From contig NZ_CP120210.1 of the NCBI RefSeq assembly GCF_029369745.1, positions 5,952,001 through 6,016,000 on the forward strand: DNA of 64,000 nucleotides. The letters are read 5' to 3'. A program made the translations under genes and the position numbers. Shown in pieces: positions 1-8,683 of this stretch. The notes beneath the pieces were generated by a model. The model was given only the letters and a program-made list of their open reading frames with translations. It searched no databases and was not told the DNA's origin. The first letter of the stretch is position 1. The number at the start of each line of letters is the position of its first letter. Origin of the DNA: Amycolatopsis sp. QT-25. GTDB taxonomy: Bacteria; Actinomycetota; Actinomycetes; Mycobacteriales; Pseudonocardiaceae.

Positions 1-50
1 GGCAGCAAGCTGCCTTCGCACGCCAGCGGCCGGGAGGGTGCCGGGCGGTC

Positions 51-92
51 GAAGGGAACTTTCTTCGCATCGGATGCAGGGAAGTCCCCTTC
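51..92. repeat. two-tier hairpin repeat, family 1b
   Basis: The outer arms GAAGGGAACTTTC (51-63) and GGAAGTCCCCTTC (80-92) pair with a few mismatches. Inside them GCATC-G-GATGC forms a second short stem. The layout, size and outer arm sequence match the hairpin at 30408-30450, so the two are copies of one element. Confidence 0.65.
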
Positions 93-154
93 ACCGCAGC
101 CAACCGGATCCTGGCCGCGGCCGGTCGCAGCCCCTCCATCTTCACACCTTCTCA

Positions 155-211
155 AGTACGTGAAGGCCCCCTTCCTGTACATAGGCGCAAGGAAGGGGGC
201 CTTCACGTACT
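155..211. repeat. 57-bp hairpin repeat, family 1a
   Basis: Two perfectly complementary 22-nt arms (155-176 and 190-211, beginning AGTACGTGAAGG) flank a 13-nt loop GTACATAGGCGCA. The copy at 44776-44832 is the same element in the opposite orientation; its loop differs at two positions only, and one arm base pair is exchanged on both sides. The exact 57-bp length is shared with the copy at 545-601. No target duplication is obvious. Confidence 0.8.
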
Positions 212-440
212 CCGCAACCACCGGCAGACCCTCGTGAGTGTTCATCGAGGGGGTGAGGCAAAGGTGTCAGGCCGTCGAAGCTTTGCATGGCCCGATCACC
301 GGGGTCCGGCGTCCCCATGACGTCCACAAAGGACGTGTTATGCCGAGGCCGTTCTGAGCTATGCGCACTGCGTTGATGAGGTAAGTCGACCTGTCGCGTG
401 TAGGGCGTGGTCGCCTACATAGGCAGTCCGCTGGTCGCGG

Positions 441-479
441 ATGCCTCCTTGCCTACCCTGCAGGCAGGAAGGGAGGCAT
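441..479. repeat. imperfect hairpin, family 1-like
   Basis: The outer arms ATGCCTCC (441-448) and GGAGGCAT (472-479) are perfect complements, and the interior TTGCCT/AGGCAGGAA pairs partly. It resembles the GGCCTCCTTG arms of the neighbouring 545-601 element and looks like a diverged member of the family. Confidence 0.55.
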
Positions 480-544
480 TCGCTACCTTCACGCGTGTTC
501 CCTGGTGACAGCGGGACGACTGTGACGCCAGCACCGGGTCTCGA

Positions 545-601
545 AGTCCGTGAAGGCCTCCTTGAGGGACCCAGGGTCCCTCAAGGAGGCCTTCACGGAC
601 T
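545..601. repeat. 57-bp near-perfect palindrome, family 1a
   Basis: The arms are 28 nt each with a single central base. Both ends carry the family termini AGTCCGTGAAGG and CCTTCACGGACT. The length is 57 bp, as in the copies at 155-211 and 44776-44832, but the central third pairs fully instead of forming the 13-nt loop. Confidence 0.8.
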
Positions 602-698
602 CGCCACCCACACGACACCTTGCCTTACCTCTCAATAGAACGCTCATCGCCACTCACGACCCCTGACAAACCACCAAATCGGGCACTCATAGGAGGTA

Positions 699-719
699 AA
701 TTGTCCCTTGTGGACAATT
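699..719. promoter_or_regulatory. inverted repeat, possible operator
   Basis: AATTGTCC-CTTGT-GGACAATT is a perfect 8-bp inverted repeat with a 5-nt spacer. It follows directly after AGGAGGT at 691-697. The AT-rich symmetric form suits a dimeric repressor, but no adjacent gene explains it, and a small hairpin role is equally possible. Confidence 0.4.
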
Positions 720-1037
720 GGGGCCGAGATCGGCCTGTGTCCGGCTCGCGTCCCGGAAACCCTTCCAGGGAGTCGACGGGACAACCGGTGCGGCAGGACT
801 CGCACCACGACATGTTCGCCCGCTCCTCAATAAACCTCTCTGCCACTCGCAAGCCGGGGCAGAGCCGGCCGTATGGTCATCGCCCGTCTCCAGGAGGGGC
901 AGGGCGGCAAATCGTCCAACAACTTCCTCACAGACTGCCGGAGCACGCACGCCACTCCCCTTCGGGTCGGCTTCGCCCGGCATGCGGAGTCACTGGGCTG
1001 CGCGGCGGTGGTCGTGGTGCGGACAAAGCCGCGCCGG

Positions 1038-1931
1038 TCAGATATCTGCAGAGCTGACGAGACGCACCGCCCGCACGAACGCTCCCACCAGCGGGTTGGT
1101 GCTCTCCTTCGGCCAAGCCAGGGCGATCCGCAGTGGCTCGATGTCGATGATCGGCCGCCACACCAGATCCGGATGGGCGTAGAACCTCGCCATCGACTCG
1201 GGCGAGATGCAGACCGCGTCGGTGGTGGCCACCAGTTCGAGCATCTCCTCCACGTTGCCGTTCTCCGGTCCCCAGTTCGGGGCCGAGCCGTCGGGGCGCG
1301 GGTTGACCGCCCACCAGTCGACCCAGTCGGCAGGAGCGTCGCGGGTCCACAGCAAAGGCGCGTCGCGGAGGTCGTGGATGACGACCTCTTCCTTGCCCGC
1401 CAAAGGATGCGAGGCGTTCATGGCGACCCATCGCCGTTCGGTGGCGACGACTTCGGCATGCAGGCCGGTCAGCTCGGCGGGCAGCCAGACGAACGCGATG
1501 TCCGCGAGCCCCTCACGCAGAGCCTGTGCCTCGCCACCCCAGTCGAACCGCTTCGGTTCGATGGTCGCGTCGGTGTGGCGTTCGGTGAACAGGGTTCGCG
1601 CCCGCCGGGCGAGCGGACCACCGCCGGTCGCGACGAAACCGACCCGCACCACGTTGCCCTCGGCCGCGGCGGCCGTCCGCACGAGACGGCCGGTGAGCTG
1701 CCAGTCGGCGAGAAGGCGGCGCGCGGCGGGCAGAAGCACCTCGCCGGCGGCGGTCAACCGGATCTCCGAGTTCCCCCGGGTGAACACGTCCGTACCCAGC
1801 CGGGACTCCAGTTGCCGGATCTGGCGGCTCAGTGACGGCTGCGTGACGAACAGGGCTTCGGCGGCCCTGGTGAAGCTCAGATGTTCCGCGACGGCGACGA
1901 AATAGCGCAACACCCGCGTGTCGACATCCAT
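1038..1931 (-). CDS. LysR-family transcriptional regulator
   Basis: This 297-aa protein is a typical LysR regulator. An N-terminal winged helix-turn-helix (about residues 1-60, with LSFTRAAEALFVTQPSLSRQ) is followed by a periplasmic-binding-like effector domain. The ATG at 1931 is chosen because GGGAGG lies 8 nt upstream and the protein then begins at the usual LysR N-terminus. It is divergent from the exported NTF2-like/SDR pair, and the 103-bp gap between them should hold both promoters. LysR proteins usually control the divergent neighbour, so those two genes are the likely target. The effector is unknown. Confidence 0.88.
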   Translation of the reverse strand: MDVDTRVLRYFVAVAEHLSFTRAAEALFVTQPSLSRQIRQLESRLGTDVFTRGNSEIRLTAAGEVLLPAARRLLADWQLTGRLVRTAAAAEGNVVRVGFVATGGGPLARRARTLFTERHTDATIEPKRFDWGGEAQALREGLADIAFVWLPAELTGLHAEVVATERRWVAMNASHPLAGKEEVVIHDLRDAPLLWTRDAPADWVDWWAVNPRPDGSAPNWGPENGNVEEMLELVATTDAVCISPESMARFYAHPDLVWRPIIDIEPLRIALAWPKESTNPLVGAFVRAVRLVSSADI

Positions 1932-2034
1932 GTCCTGATCCTCCCGATGCCCCGAACGTATGGGTACGGGCATTGGACCGCCGTGAGGTCCCGGTGATTG
2001 CGTGGACGGCAGCCACTTCTGGAGGGAAACGACC

Positions 2035-2580
2035 GTGGAAGACCGAAGGACACCGATCGACCGGGCGAAGTTCCTGCGGGCAGGCGGGGCGGGCGCCGCC
2101 GCGCTGCTGGCCACGTCCTTGACCGGCGGAGCGGCGTCCGCCGCGCCGGAGCGAGCCCGGGAGCACCCCAACGTCACGCTGATCCGCCGCTACTACGAGG
2201 CCTACGGCTCCGGCGATCTGAGCGCCCTCAAGCAGTTCTTCGCACCGGACATCCGGTGGACGATCCCGGGGCACCATCCGCTCGCCGGGACGAAGACCGG
2301 CGCCGACGAGGTCGTCGCCTTCTTCGGCGAACTCGCCCGCGCCGGATTCCGGGCGGAGGTGCTGTACCTGGCCGCGGACGGCGACTGGGTGGTCGATCTG
2401 CACCGCGGCTGGAGCACCACGCCCGCCGGCCTGGACCTCACCTGGGTGCTCGCCTATCGCGTCCAGGGCAAGCGGATCGCCGAGGCGATCAACTTCGCCT
2501 CCGACCAGCACGCCGCCGACGCGTTCTTCTGGCGGCGATACCCGCTGGCGCGGATCCCCGACCGTCTCGCGAGGGGCTGA
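2035..2580 (+). CDS. SnoaL/NTF2-like protein with export-type N-terminus
   Basis: The protein is 181 aa from the GTG at 2035, which has GGAGG 9 nt upstream; a GTG at 2002 is possible but poorly placed. Residues about 45-165 form an NTF2-like fold of the SnoaL type (VTLIRRYYEAYGSGDLSALK, then a WTIPGHHPLAG segment typical of nuclear-transport-factor-2-like ester cyclase or isomerase relatives). The N-terminus DRAKFLRAGGAGAAALLAT followed by ASAAP resembles a Tat signal with one of the two arginines lost. The SDR gene starts 3 nt after its stop, so the two are an operon. Substrate is unknown; catalytic activity is not implied by the fold alone. Confidence 0.75.
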   Translation: MEDRRTPIDRAKFLRAGGAGAAALLATSLTGGAASAAPERAREHPNVTLIRRYYEAYGSGDLSALKQFFAPDIRWTIPGHHPLAGTKTGADEVVAFFGELARAGFRAEVLYLAADGDWVVDLHRGWSTTPAGLDLTWVLAYRVQGKRIAEAINFASDQHAADAFFWRRYPLARIPDRLARG

Positions 2581-2583
2581 GCG

Positions 2584-3444
2584 ATGGACGACTCACGCAG
2601 GCGAGTGCTGGCCGCGGGTGCCTGGGGGCTCGCGGCGACGGCCGTGGCGTCGACCGGCGCGGCCGCCGCCTCAGAACGGTCACGCGGCCGGTTCGACGGT
2701 GAAGTCGTGCTGATCACCGGTGCGACCTCGGGCATCGGTGCCGCCACGGCGCGGGCGATGGCGGCCGAGGGCGCGAAGGTGTTCTTCTGTGGCCGCCGCG
2801 AAAAGCTCGGCCGGCAGGTCGCGGCCGGGATCCGGGCGAGCGGCGGCGAGGCGACCTTCCGCCGCGCGGACATCCGGGTGGAGGCGGACGTGCGTGCTCT
2901 GGTCGACCAGTGCGTACGCCGTTACGGCCGCTTGGACATCGCCGTCAACAACGCGGGGATCGAAAGCCCGCGGGCGGTCCCGCTCGCCGAGCAGAGCCTG
3001 GCCGATCTGGAGAACGTCTGGCGCACCAACACGGCCGGGGTCTTCCTCGGGATGAAGTACGAGATCCCGAGGATGCTCGCGCAGGGTGGAGGCGTCATCG
3101 TCAACACCGCTTCGATCTCCGCGGAGGTCGGTTTCGCCACCATCGCGCCCTACAACGCGAGCAAGCACGGCGTCACGTCACTGACCAAGGTGGCGGCACT
3201 CGAGTACGCGGACAAGAACATCCGGGTCAACTCCTTCGCCCCGGGCGCCGTGGACACCCCGATGCTCCGCCGTGCCGCGGAAGCGTTCGGGCTGACCTAC
3301 GAACAGATCGCGCAGGGCTACCCGATCAAGCGCATCGTACGACCGGAAGAGATGGCGACCGTGGTGATGTGGCTCAGCTCCCCGGATTCGAGCGCGGTGA
3401 CAGGGACCGACGTCGACGCGAGCGGCGGTTACCTGACGGGCTGA
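2584..3444 (+). CDS. SDR oxidoreductase with Tat-like signal
   Basis: This 286-aa classical short-chain dehydrogenase has the nucleotide-binding TGATSGIGAA, NNAG, the active-site YNASK and a C-terminal TGTDVDASGGY. It is longer than the usual 250 aa because of a leading segment DDSRRRVLAAGAWGLAATA ending in AAAAS, which looks like a twin-arginine signal and cleavage region. It is cotranscribed with the NTF2-like gene just upstream, which has a similar leader. SDRs are normally cytoplasmic; export through Tat after folding with NAD(P) is conceivable. Substrate cannot be told. Confidence 0.82.
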   Translation: MDDSRRRVLAAGAWGLAATAVASTGAAAASERSRGRFDGEVVLITGATSGIGAATARAMAAEGAKVFFCGRREKLGRQVAAGIRASGGEATFRRADIRVEADVRALVDQCVRRYGRLDIAVNNAGIESPRAVPLAEQSLADLENVWRTNTAGVFLGMKYEIPRMLAQGGGVIVNTASISAEVGFATIAPYNASKHGVTSLTKVAALEYADKNIRVNSFAPGAVDTPMLRRAAEAFGLTYEQIAQGYPIKRIVRPEEMATVVMWLSSPDSSAVTGTDVDASGGYLTG

Positions 3445-3609
3445 CTGAATTTCTCGAAGCCGGCGAAGTAGCCGGCGGCCATGTCCTCGTCGCCGTGCCC
3501 GGCTTCGGACGCGCGTCCTTCTCGGCGTTGTCGACCGAGAAGGCGGTGGTGCAGTCGTTTTGAGGATTACGGCCGGCTTCGCCGGGAAGTGGCCGTTGTC
3601 CATCGGACC
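3445..3609. other. spacer with possible gene remnant
   Basis: This 165-bp gap separates convergent genes. On the minus strand a short reading stretch at 3430-3495 translates as DEDMAAGYFAGFEKFSQPV, which looks protein-like, but no start, length or domain supports a gene. It may be the tail of a deleted gene. Confidence 0.25.
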
Positions 3610-4707
3610 TCAGCGTCCGAGCAGGCGCCGGATCTCGGTGACGGCCGCGCGTCCCGCCCGGTTCGCGCCGACGGTGCTGGCGGACGGGCCGTAGCCGACC
3701 AGATGCAGCCTCGGCTCGGCGACGACCCGGGTGCCGTCCATCCGGATGCCGCCTCCGGACGCGCGCAGGCGCAACGGCGCGAGGTGGTCGATCGCGGCAC
3801 GGAACCCGGTGGCCCACAGGATGAGGTCGGCGGGCTCGAAAGTGCCGTCGGCCCACTCCACTCCGTCCGGGGTGATCCGCCGGAACATCGGGTGGCGGTC
3901 GAGGATGCCCGCGTCGAGCCCCGCGCGCACCTCGGGTGTCACCGCCAGATCGGTCACGCTCACGACACTCTTCGGCGGCAGGCCCTCCCGGACCCGCCGG
4001 TCGACCTCGGCGACGGCCTCCCTGCCCCATTGCTCACTGAACGGCTCGTCGCGCCAGACCGGCGGACGCCGCGTCACCCAGCGCGTCGAGCGCGCGAAGG
4101 GGGCGATCTCCAGCAGCAGTTGAACGGCCGACGCGCCTCCGCCGACCACGACGACGCGTTTCCCGCGGAAGTCGCCCACGCCGGTGTAGTCGGCGGTGTG
4201 CAGCTGGCGGCCGCGGAAGGTCTCCTGGCCCGGGTAGTACGGCCAGAACGGCCGGTCCCAGGTCCCGGTCGCGCTGATCACCGCGCGGGCGGCCCAGGTC
4301 TCGGCCGCGCTGTGCTGATTCGCTCTCGGCGGGAAAACGTACCTCGAGCTCGCGACCACCAGCCGAGCGTCCTCGGAGCTCACCGACCGGACGTCGACGG
4401 GCCGATGGACCGGAAGATCGTAGGTACGCTCGAACCGGCCGAAGTACTCGGCGACGGCCTCGGCCGCGGGCTGTTTCGGGTCCGGGACGCCGAAGGACAT
4501 GCCGGGGAGGTCGTAGACGCCGTGGACCTTTTCCATCACCAGCGAAGGCCACCGGTACTGCCAGGCGCCACCAGGCCGTTTGCCGTGGTCGAGCACGACG
4601 AAACCCGCCTCGTTGGCGAATCCCGCGCGGCGCAGGTGATACGCCGCGGACAGACCGGCCTGACCCGCCCCGATCACCGCCACGTCGACTTCGTGATCCG
4701 CCTTCAT
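3610..4707 (-). CDS. FAD-dependent monooxygenase (CzcO/BVMO-like)
   Basis: This 365-aa flavoprotein has an N-terminal FAD-binding GAGQAGLSAAYHL (about residues 13-25). It then has the GGAWQYRWPSLVME segment typical of flavin-containing and Baeyer-Villiger-like monooxygenases. A second Rossmann motif, VVVGGGASAVQ, binds NADPH, and ATGF lies near the C-terminus. It belongs to the compact CzcO/YpdA-type group, which is shorter than true Baeyer-Villiger enzymes. The gene stands alone, 27 nt downstream of coxG on the same strand, and could be read through from it. Substrate is unknown. Confidence 0.82.
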   Translation of the reverse strand: MKADHEVDVAVIGAGQAGLSAAYHLRRAGFANEAGFVVLDHGKRPGGAWQYRWPSLVMEKVHGVYDLPGMSFGVPDPKQPAAEAVAEYFGRFERTYDLPVHRPVDVRSVSSEDARLVVASSRYVFPPRANQHSAAETWAARAVISATGTWDRPFWPYYPGQETFRGRQLHTADYTGVGDFRGKRVVVVGGGASAVQLLLEIAPFARSTRWVTRRPPVWRDEPFSEQWGREAVAEVDRRVREGLPPKSVVSVTDLAVTPEVRAGLDAGILDRHPMFRRITPDGVEWADGTFEPADLILWATGFRAAIDHLAPLRLRASGGGIRMDGTRVVAEPRLHLVGYGPSASTVGANRAGRAAVTEIRRLLGR

Positions 4708-4734
4708 ACCGGGTTCAACGGCTGACGGAAGCCG

Positions 4735-5367
4735 CTATTTCGTCCGCTGCGTCACAGCCCGCACGATCGCGACGACCAGGAGCACCCCGGCGAGGACCAC
4801 CAGCACCGGTGCCATCCGTTTGCCCACGGATCCGCCCGCGTATTCCATCAGGTCGATGGCCTCCCCCTCCGGCACCGGCTTCACCGCTTGCAACGGCGGG
4901 CGTTCCCGGGGTTCCTCGGGTTCGGAAGTGCCGAGTCTGCCGGACAGGCTCTCCGCGAACGAGTCGAGGATCTTGCCGCCGACCTCGGAGATCATCCCGC
5001 GCCCGAACTGCGCCGGTTTACCGGTGACCGCCAGCTCGGTGGCGACGGCGCCGTGGGTGACGCCGTCCTTCTCGGTCAGGGTCAGCGTCACCGTCGCCGA
5101 CGCCGTGCCCGCCCCGCGGGCGTCCTTTCCGGCGGCCTTCATGACCACCTTCTTCGCGTCGGCGTCCTTCTCGACGAATTGGCCGGTTCCCTTGTAGAGC
5201 AAGGAGATCGGCCCGAGCTTGACCTTCACCGTGCCTTTGAAGGCGTCTCCGTCGACTTCGGTGAGGGTGGCGCCCGGCATGCACGGCGCCACCCGTTCCG
5301 GGTCGACGACGGCCTTCCAGACCTCGTCCAACGGGGCGGGAACGGTGAATTCGTGGTCGAGCCGCAC
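4735..5367 (-). CDS. coxG: CoxG-like SRPBCC protein
   Basis: The protein is 210 aa. The first 150 residues form the CoxG/SRPBCC (START-like) domain (FTVPAPLDEVWKAVVDPERV, CMPGATL), and a proline/glutamate-rich linker leads to a C-terminal membrane anchor (VLVVLAGVLLVVAIVRAV). The GTG at 5367 is chosen because GGGAGGT sits 6 nt upstream. It is the last gene of coxSLMG, 23 nt after coxM. In carboxydotrophs CoxG helps bind the molybdenum hydroxylase to the membrane, and the C-terminal helix here fits that role. Confidence 0.85.
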   Translation of the reverse strand: MRLDHEFTVPAPLDEVWKAVVDPERVAPCMPGATLTEVDGDAFKGTVKVKLGPISLLYKGTGQFVEKDADAKKVVMKAAGKDARGAGTASATVTLTLTEKDGVTHGAVATELAVTGKPAQFGRGMISEVGGKILDSFAESLSGRLGTSEPEEPRERPPLQAVKPVPEGEAIDLMEYAGGSVGKRMAPVLVVLAGVLLVVAIVRAVTQRTK

Positions 5368-5390
5368 GGGCCGACCTCCCTTCTCGATGG

Positions 5391-6245
5391 TCAAGAACCC
5401 GCCGCGGCGAGGACCGCCCGGCCGGTCAGCACCCTGGCGAGGTGCTGCCGGTATTCGACATCGGAATCGCCGTCGGCCGTGGGGTTCGTGCCCTCGGCCG
5501 CGCGTCCGGCCGCGCCGCGGATCGCCTCGGCGGTGGCCGCGCAGCCGACCAGCGCCTCCTCCACCCCGGCCGCCCGCACCGGTGTCGAGCCCATGTTGGT
5601 CAGCGCGACCCGCGCCTCCTCGATGGTGCCCGCCTCGGTGCGGACGCAGGCCGCGACCGCGACCATCGACCACGCCTGCGCGACCCGGTTGAACTTCTCG
5701 TAGTGGGCGCGCCAGCCGGTGTGCTTCGGCACCCGGACCTCGACCAGGAGTTCGTCCGCGGCGAGCGCGGTGGTGAACATGTCCTGGAAGAAGTCCGCCG
5801 CGGCGACCGTCCGCCGTCCGCCCGGCCCGGCGACGACGAGTTCGCAGCCGAGCGCGAGTACGGGGGCGAGCAGGTCGCCGGCGGGATCGGCGTGCGCGAG
5901 GGCACCGCCGAACGTGCCGCGGTGGCGGATCTGCGGATCGGCCACCGTGTCGGTGGCGGCCTTGAGCACCGCGGCGTGCTCGGCGACCAGCGCGTCCCGC
6001 TGAACGTGGTGATGCGTGGTCATCGAGCCGATGACCAGCGCGTCACCGTCGTCGCGGATCCCACGCAGTTCGGCGACCTTCCCCAGGTCGACCAGCGTGG
6101 TCGGGGTGGCGAGCCGCATCCGCAGCACCGGCAGCAGGCTTTGCCCGCCCGCCAGCACCTTGGCGTCCTCGCCCGCCTCGGCGAGCGCGCGGATCGCTTC
6201 GTCCACCGTGGACGGAGCGACGTAGTCGAACGGGGCCGGGATCAC
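5391..6245 (-). CDS. coxM: molybdenum hydroxylase FAD subunit (CoxM)
   Basis: This 284-aa medium subunit of a xanthine-oxidase-type hydroxylase has a PCMH-type FAD domain with AGGQSLLP (about 33-40) and GTFGGALAHADPAGD (about 110-124) for FAD binding, followed by the CO-dehydrogenase flavoprotein C-terminal domain. The start GTG at 6245 overlaps the coxL stop as GTGA, so translation is coupled. FAD in this subunit takes electrons from the 2Fe-2S clusters of CoxS. Confidence 0.92.
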   Translation of the reverse strand: MIPAPFDYVAPSTVDEAIRALAEAGEDAKVLAGGQSLLPVLRMRLATPTTLVDLGKVAELRGIRDDGDALVIGSMTTHHHVQRDALVAEHAAVLKAATDTVADPQIRHRGTFGGALAHADPAGDLLAPVLALGCELVVAGPGGRRTVAAADFFQDMFTTALAADELLVEVRVPKHTGWRAHYEKFNRVAQAWSMVAVAACVRTEAGTIEEARVALTNMGSTPVRAAGVEEALVGCAATAEAIRGAAGRAAEGTNPTADGDSDVEYRQHLARVLTGRAVLAAAGS

Positions 6246-8683
6246 TGGGCACCTCCGGTGGCGTCGATCGAACCGAGACCGCCACCGGCTTCGGAGCCCA
6301 GCCCGCCCGCGGCGGCCGATCCATGCTGGATGGCGTGCCAGACCCGCATCGGGGTCAACGGCATTTCGATGTCGTTCACCCCGAAGTGCCGGACGGCGTC
6401 GATCACGGCGTTGACCACCGCCGGGGTCGAGGCGATCGTGCCCGCCTCGCCGACTCCCTTGGCGCCCAAGGGGTTGGTCGTCGACGGTGTCTCGGTGCGG
6501 TCGGTGGTGAAGCTGGGCAGATCCACCGCCGACGGGAGCAGGTAGTCGGCGAACGTACCGGTGGTCAGCGTGCCGCCCTCGTCGTGGACGGCCTCCTCGA
6601 ACAACGCCTGCGCGATGCCCTGCGCGAGCCCGCCGTGCACCTGGCCTTCGACGATCAGCGGATTGACGGCCACGCCGACGTCGTCGACGCAGACGTAGGA
6701 GCGCAACCGTACGCGCCCGGTCTCGGTGTCGACCTCGGCCGCGCACAGATGGGTGCCGTGCGGGAAGGAGAAGTTCTCCGGGTCGAACGTGTCCGACGAA
6801 TCCAGTGAGGGTTCGACCCCGTCCGGCAGGTTGTGCGCCGAGAACACGGCCCACGCGATGTCCTGGATGGACGTCGAAACTTTCGTGCCCTTGACCGAGA
6901 ATTCGCCCGCCGAGAATTCGAGGTCGTCCTCGGAGCACTCCATGAGATGCGCCGCGATCGGCTTCGCCTTGGCGAGCACCTTGTCCGCCGCCTTGACCAC
7001 CGCGATCCCGCCGACCACCAGCGACCGGGAGCCGTAGGTGTCCATGCCCTTGTGCGAGGACTGGGTGTCGCCGTGGATGACCTCGATGTCCTCGAACGGG
7101 ACGCCGAGTTTGTCGGCGACGATCTGGCTCCACGCCGTCTCGTGGCCCTGGCCGTGCGCGGAGGCGCCGGTGATGACCTCGATCTTGCCGGTCGGCAGCA
7201 CCCGGATCTCCGCGTGTTCCCAGCCGCCCGCCGCGTAGTCCAGCGAGCCGAGTACCCGCGACGGCGCGAGACCGCACATCTCGGTGAAGGTGGAGATGCC
7301 GATGCCGAGCTGGACCGGGTCGCCCGATTCCCGCCGTTCCTTCTGCTCCCGGCGGAGGCCGTCGTAGTCGAACAGCTCCTTGGCCTTGGCGGTGGCGGCC
7401 TCGTAGTCGCCCGAGTCGTAGGTCAGCCCGGCCACCGTGGTGAACGGGAATTCCTCGTGCCTGATCCAGTTCTTCTCGCGGATCTCCATCGGGTCCATGC
7501 CGAGTTCGACCGCGAGTTCGTCCATCATCCGCTCGATCCCGAACGTGGCCTCCGGCCGCCCGGCGCCGCGATAGGCGTCGGTGAGCGTGGTGTTGGTGAA
7601 CACGTTGGTGCACACGAAGTGGTACGCCGGGAACTTGTAGATGGCGTTGAACATGAAGGCGCCGAGGATCGGCACGCCGGGGCCGACCAGGCCGAGATAG
7701 GCGCCCATGTCGGCGAGCAGTTCGACCTTGAGGCCGGTCACCGTGCCGTCGCGGTTCGCGGTGATGGTGAGATCCTGGATCTGGTCGCGGCCGTGGTGCG
7801 CGGCGACCATCGTCTCCGAACGGGACTCGGTCCACTTGACCGGTTTGCCGAGTCGCTGGGCGATGAGTGTCGCCATCATCTCTTCGGGCAGCACGGCGAT
7901 CTTGCCGCCGAACCCGCCGCCCACGTCGGGCGCGATCACCCGCACCTTGTGCTCGGGCAGGCCGAGCGTGGCCGCGGTCATCGTCTTGAGGATGTGCGGG
8001 ACCTGGGTGGCCGACCACATGACCAGCTGACTGCCCGTCGGGTCGACGACACACGCCCGCGGTTCCATGAACGCCGGCACCAGCCGCTGCTGACGGAAGC
8101 GCCGCTTGAGCACGACCTCGGAATGCGAGATCGCGTCCTCGACGCTGGAGCCGGTGCCCGCGTCGGCGGAGTCGAAGACCCAGACCGCGTTCTGGTTGGT
8201 GCCGAGGTCCTCGTGCACCAGCGGCGCGCCATCGGCGAGCGCGTTCTCGAGCCCGAGGACGACCGGCAGTTCGGCGTACTCGACGTCGATCGCCTCGAGC
8301 GCGTCGTGTGCTTCCGCCGCCGTGCGGGCGACGACCACCGCGACACCCTCACCGGCGAAGTTCACCGTGTCCGAAGCGAGGATGGGCCGCCTCGGCGACT
8401 TCATGTCCGGGGTGATCGGCCACGCGCACGGCATGCCGATGGCGCTCTCCGGGTCGAGGTCCTTCCCGGTGAACACCGCGACCACACCCGGCGCCGACTT
8501 CGCCTCGGTGACGTCGATCGAAACGATCCTGGCGTGCGCGAACGGGCTGCGGAGCACCGCGAGGTGCAGCATGCCGGGCAGGGTCAGGTTGTCGGTCCAG
8601 CGGGTCCTGCCGGTGATGAGGCGTTCGTCCTCCTTGCGGCGGCGGGACTTGCCGATCTCCGGTTCGATCGTGGAGGTCATCAC
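6242..8683 (-). CDS. coxL: molybdenum hydroxylase large subunit, form II CoxL
   Basis: This 813-aa catalytic subunit (aldehyde oxidase/xanthine dehydrogenase family) binds the molybdopterin-cytosine-dinucleotide cofactor. The active-site loop reads AYRGAGRPEA, the signature of form II CoxL; form I enzymes, the proven CO oxidisers, have AYxCSFR with a catalytic cysteine. Oxidation of CO at high affinity is therefore doubtful and an organic substrate is possible. The C-terminus has the conserved GxKGVGEAG segment. GTG 8683 and ATG 8680 are both possible starts and both overlap the coxS stop. The gene order S-L-M-G follows. Confidence 0.9.
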   Translation of the reverse strand: MMTSTIEPEIGKSRRRKEDERLITGRTRWTDNLTLPGMLHLAVLRSPFAHARIVSIDVTEAKSAPGVVAVFTGKDLDPESAIGMPCAWPITPDMKSPRRPILASDTVNFAGEGVAVVVARTAAEAHDALEAIDVEYAELPVVLGLENALADGAPLVHEDLGTNQNAVWVFDSADAGTGSSVEDAISHSEVVLKRRFRQQRLVPAFMEPRACVVDPTGSQLVMWSATQVPHILKTMTAATLGLPEHKVRVIAPDVGGGFGGKIAVLPEEMMATLIAQRLGKPVKWTESRSETMVAAHHGRDQIQDLTITANRDGTVTGLKVELLADMGAYLGLVGPGVPILGAFMFNAIYKFPAYHFVCTNVFTNTTLTDAYRGAGRPEATFGIERMMDELAVELGMDPMEIREKNWIRHEEFPFTTVAGLTYDSGDYEAATAKAKELFDYDGLRREQKERRESGDPVQLGIGISTFTEMCGLAPSRVLGSLDYAAGGWEHAEIRVLPTGKIEVITGASAHGQGHETAWSQIVADKLGVPFEDIEVIHGDTQSSHKGMDTYGSRSLVVGGIAVVKAADKVLAKAKPIAAHLMECSEDDLEFSAGEFSVKGTKVSTSIQDIAWAVFSAHNLPDGVEPSLDSSDTFDPENFSFPHGTHLCAAEVDTETGRVRLRSYVCVDDVGVAVNPLIVEGQVHGGLAQGIAQALFEEAVHDEGGTLTTGTFADYLLPSAVDLPSFTTDRTETPSTTNPLGAKGVGEAGTIASTPAVVNAVIDAVRHFGVNDIEMPLTPMRVWHAIQHGSAAAGGLGSEAGGGLGSIDATGGAQ

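Larger units (their letters stand above)
1..1037. other. gene-free region with hairpins
   Basis: I see no convincing protein gene in this first kilobase. Open frames here have no recognisable domain and poor codon structure. It holds four hairpin repeats (51-92, 155-211, 441-479, 545-601) and an inverted repeat behind a strong ribosome-binding-like AGGAGGT (699-719). The right end is the downstream flank of the leftward LysR gene. A weak frame starting GTG at 710 and running to 1057 lies behind that AGGAGGT, but its sequence resembles nothing I know and it overlaps the end of the LysR gene. Confidence 0.6.

Noticed and set aside
155..601. Hairpins as an insertion sequence or CRISPR array
   Set aside because: There is no transposase, no direct target duplications and no regular repeat-spacer pattern; they are separate palindromic elements.
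620..1057. A possible small protein gene starting near GTG 710 behind AGGAGGT
   Set aside because: The spacing is long, the product matches nothing, the frame overlaps the end of the LysR gene, and the region is better explained by hairpins and an operator-like repeat.
3430..3495. A protein-like minus-strand stretch DEDMAAGYFAGFEKFSQPV
   Set aside because: Too short, no start or frame continuity, and no family recognised; kept only as a spacer note.
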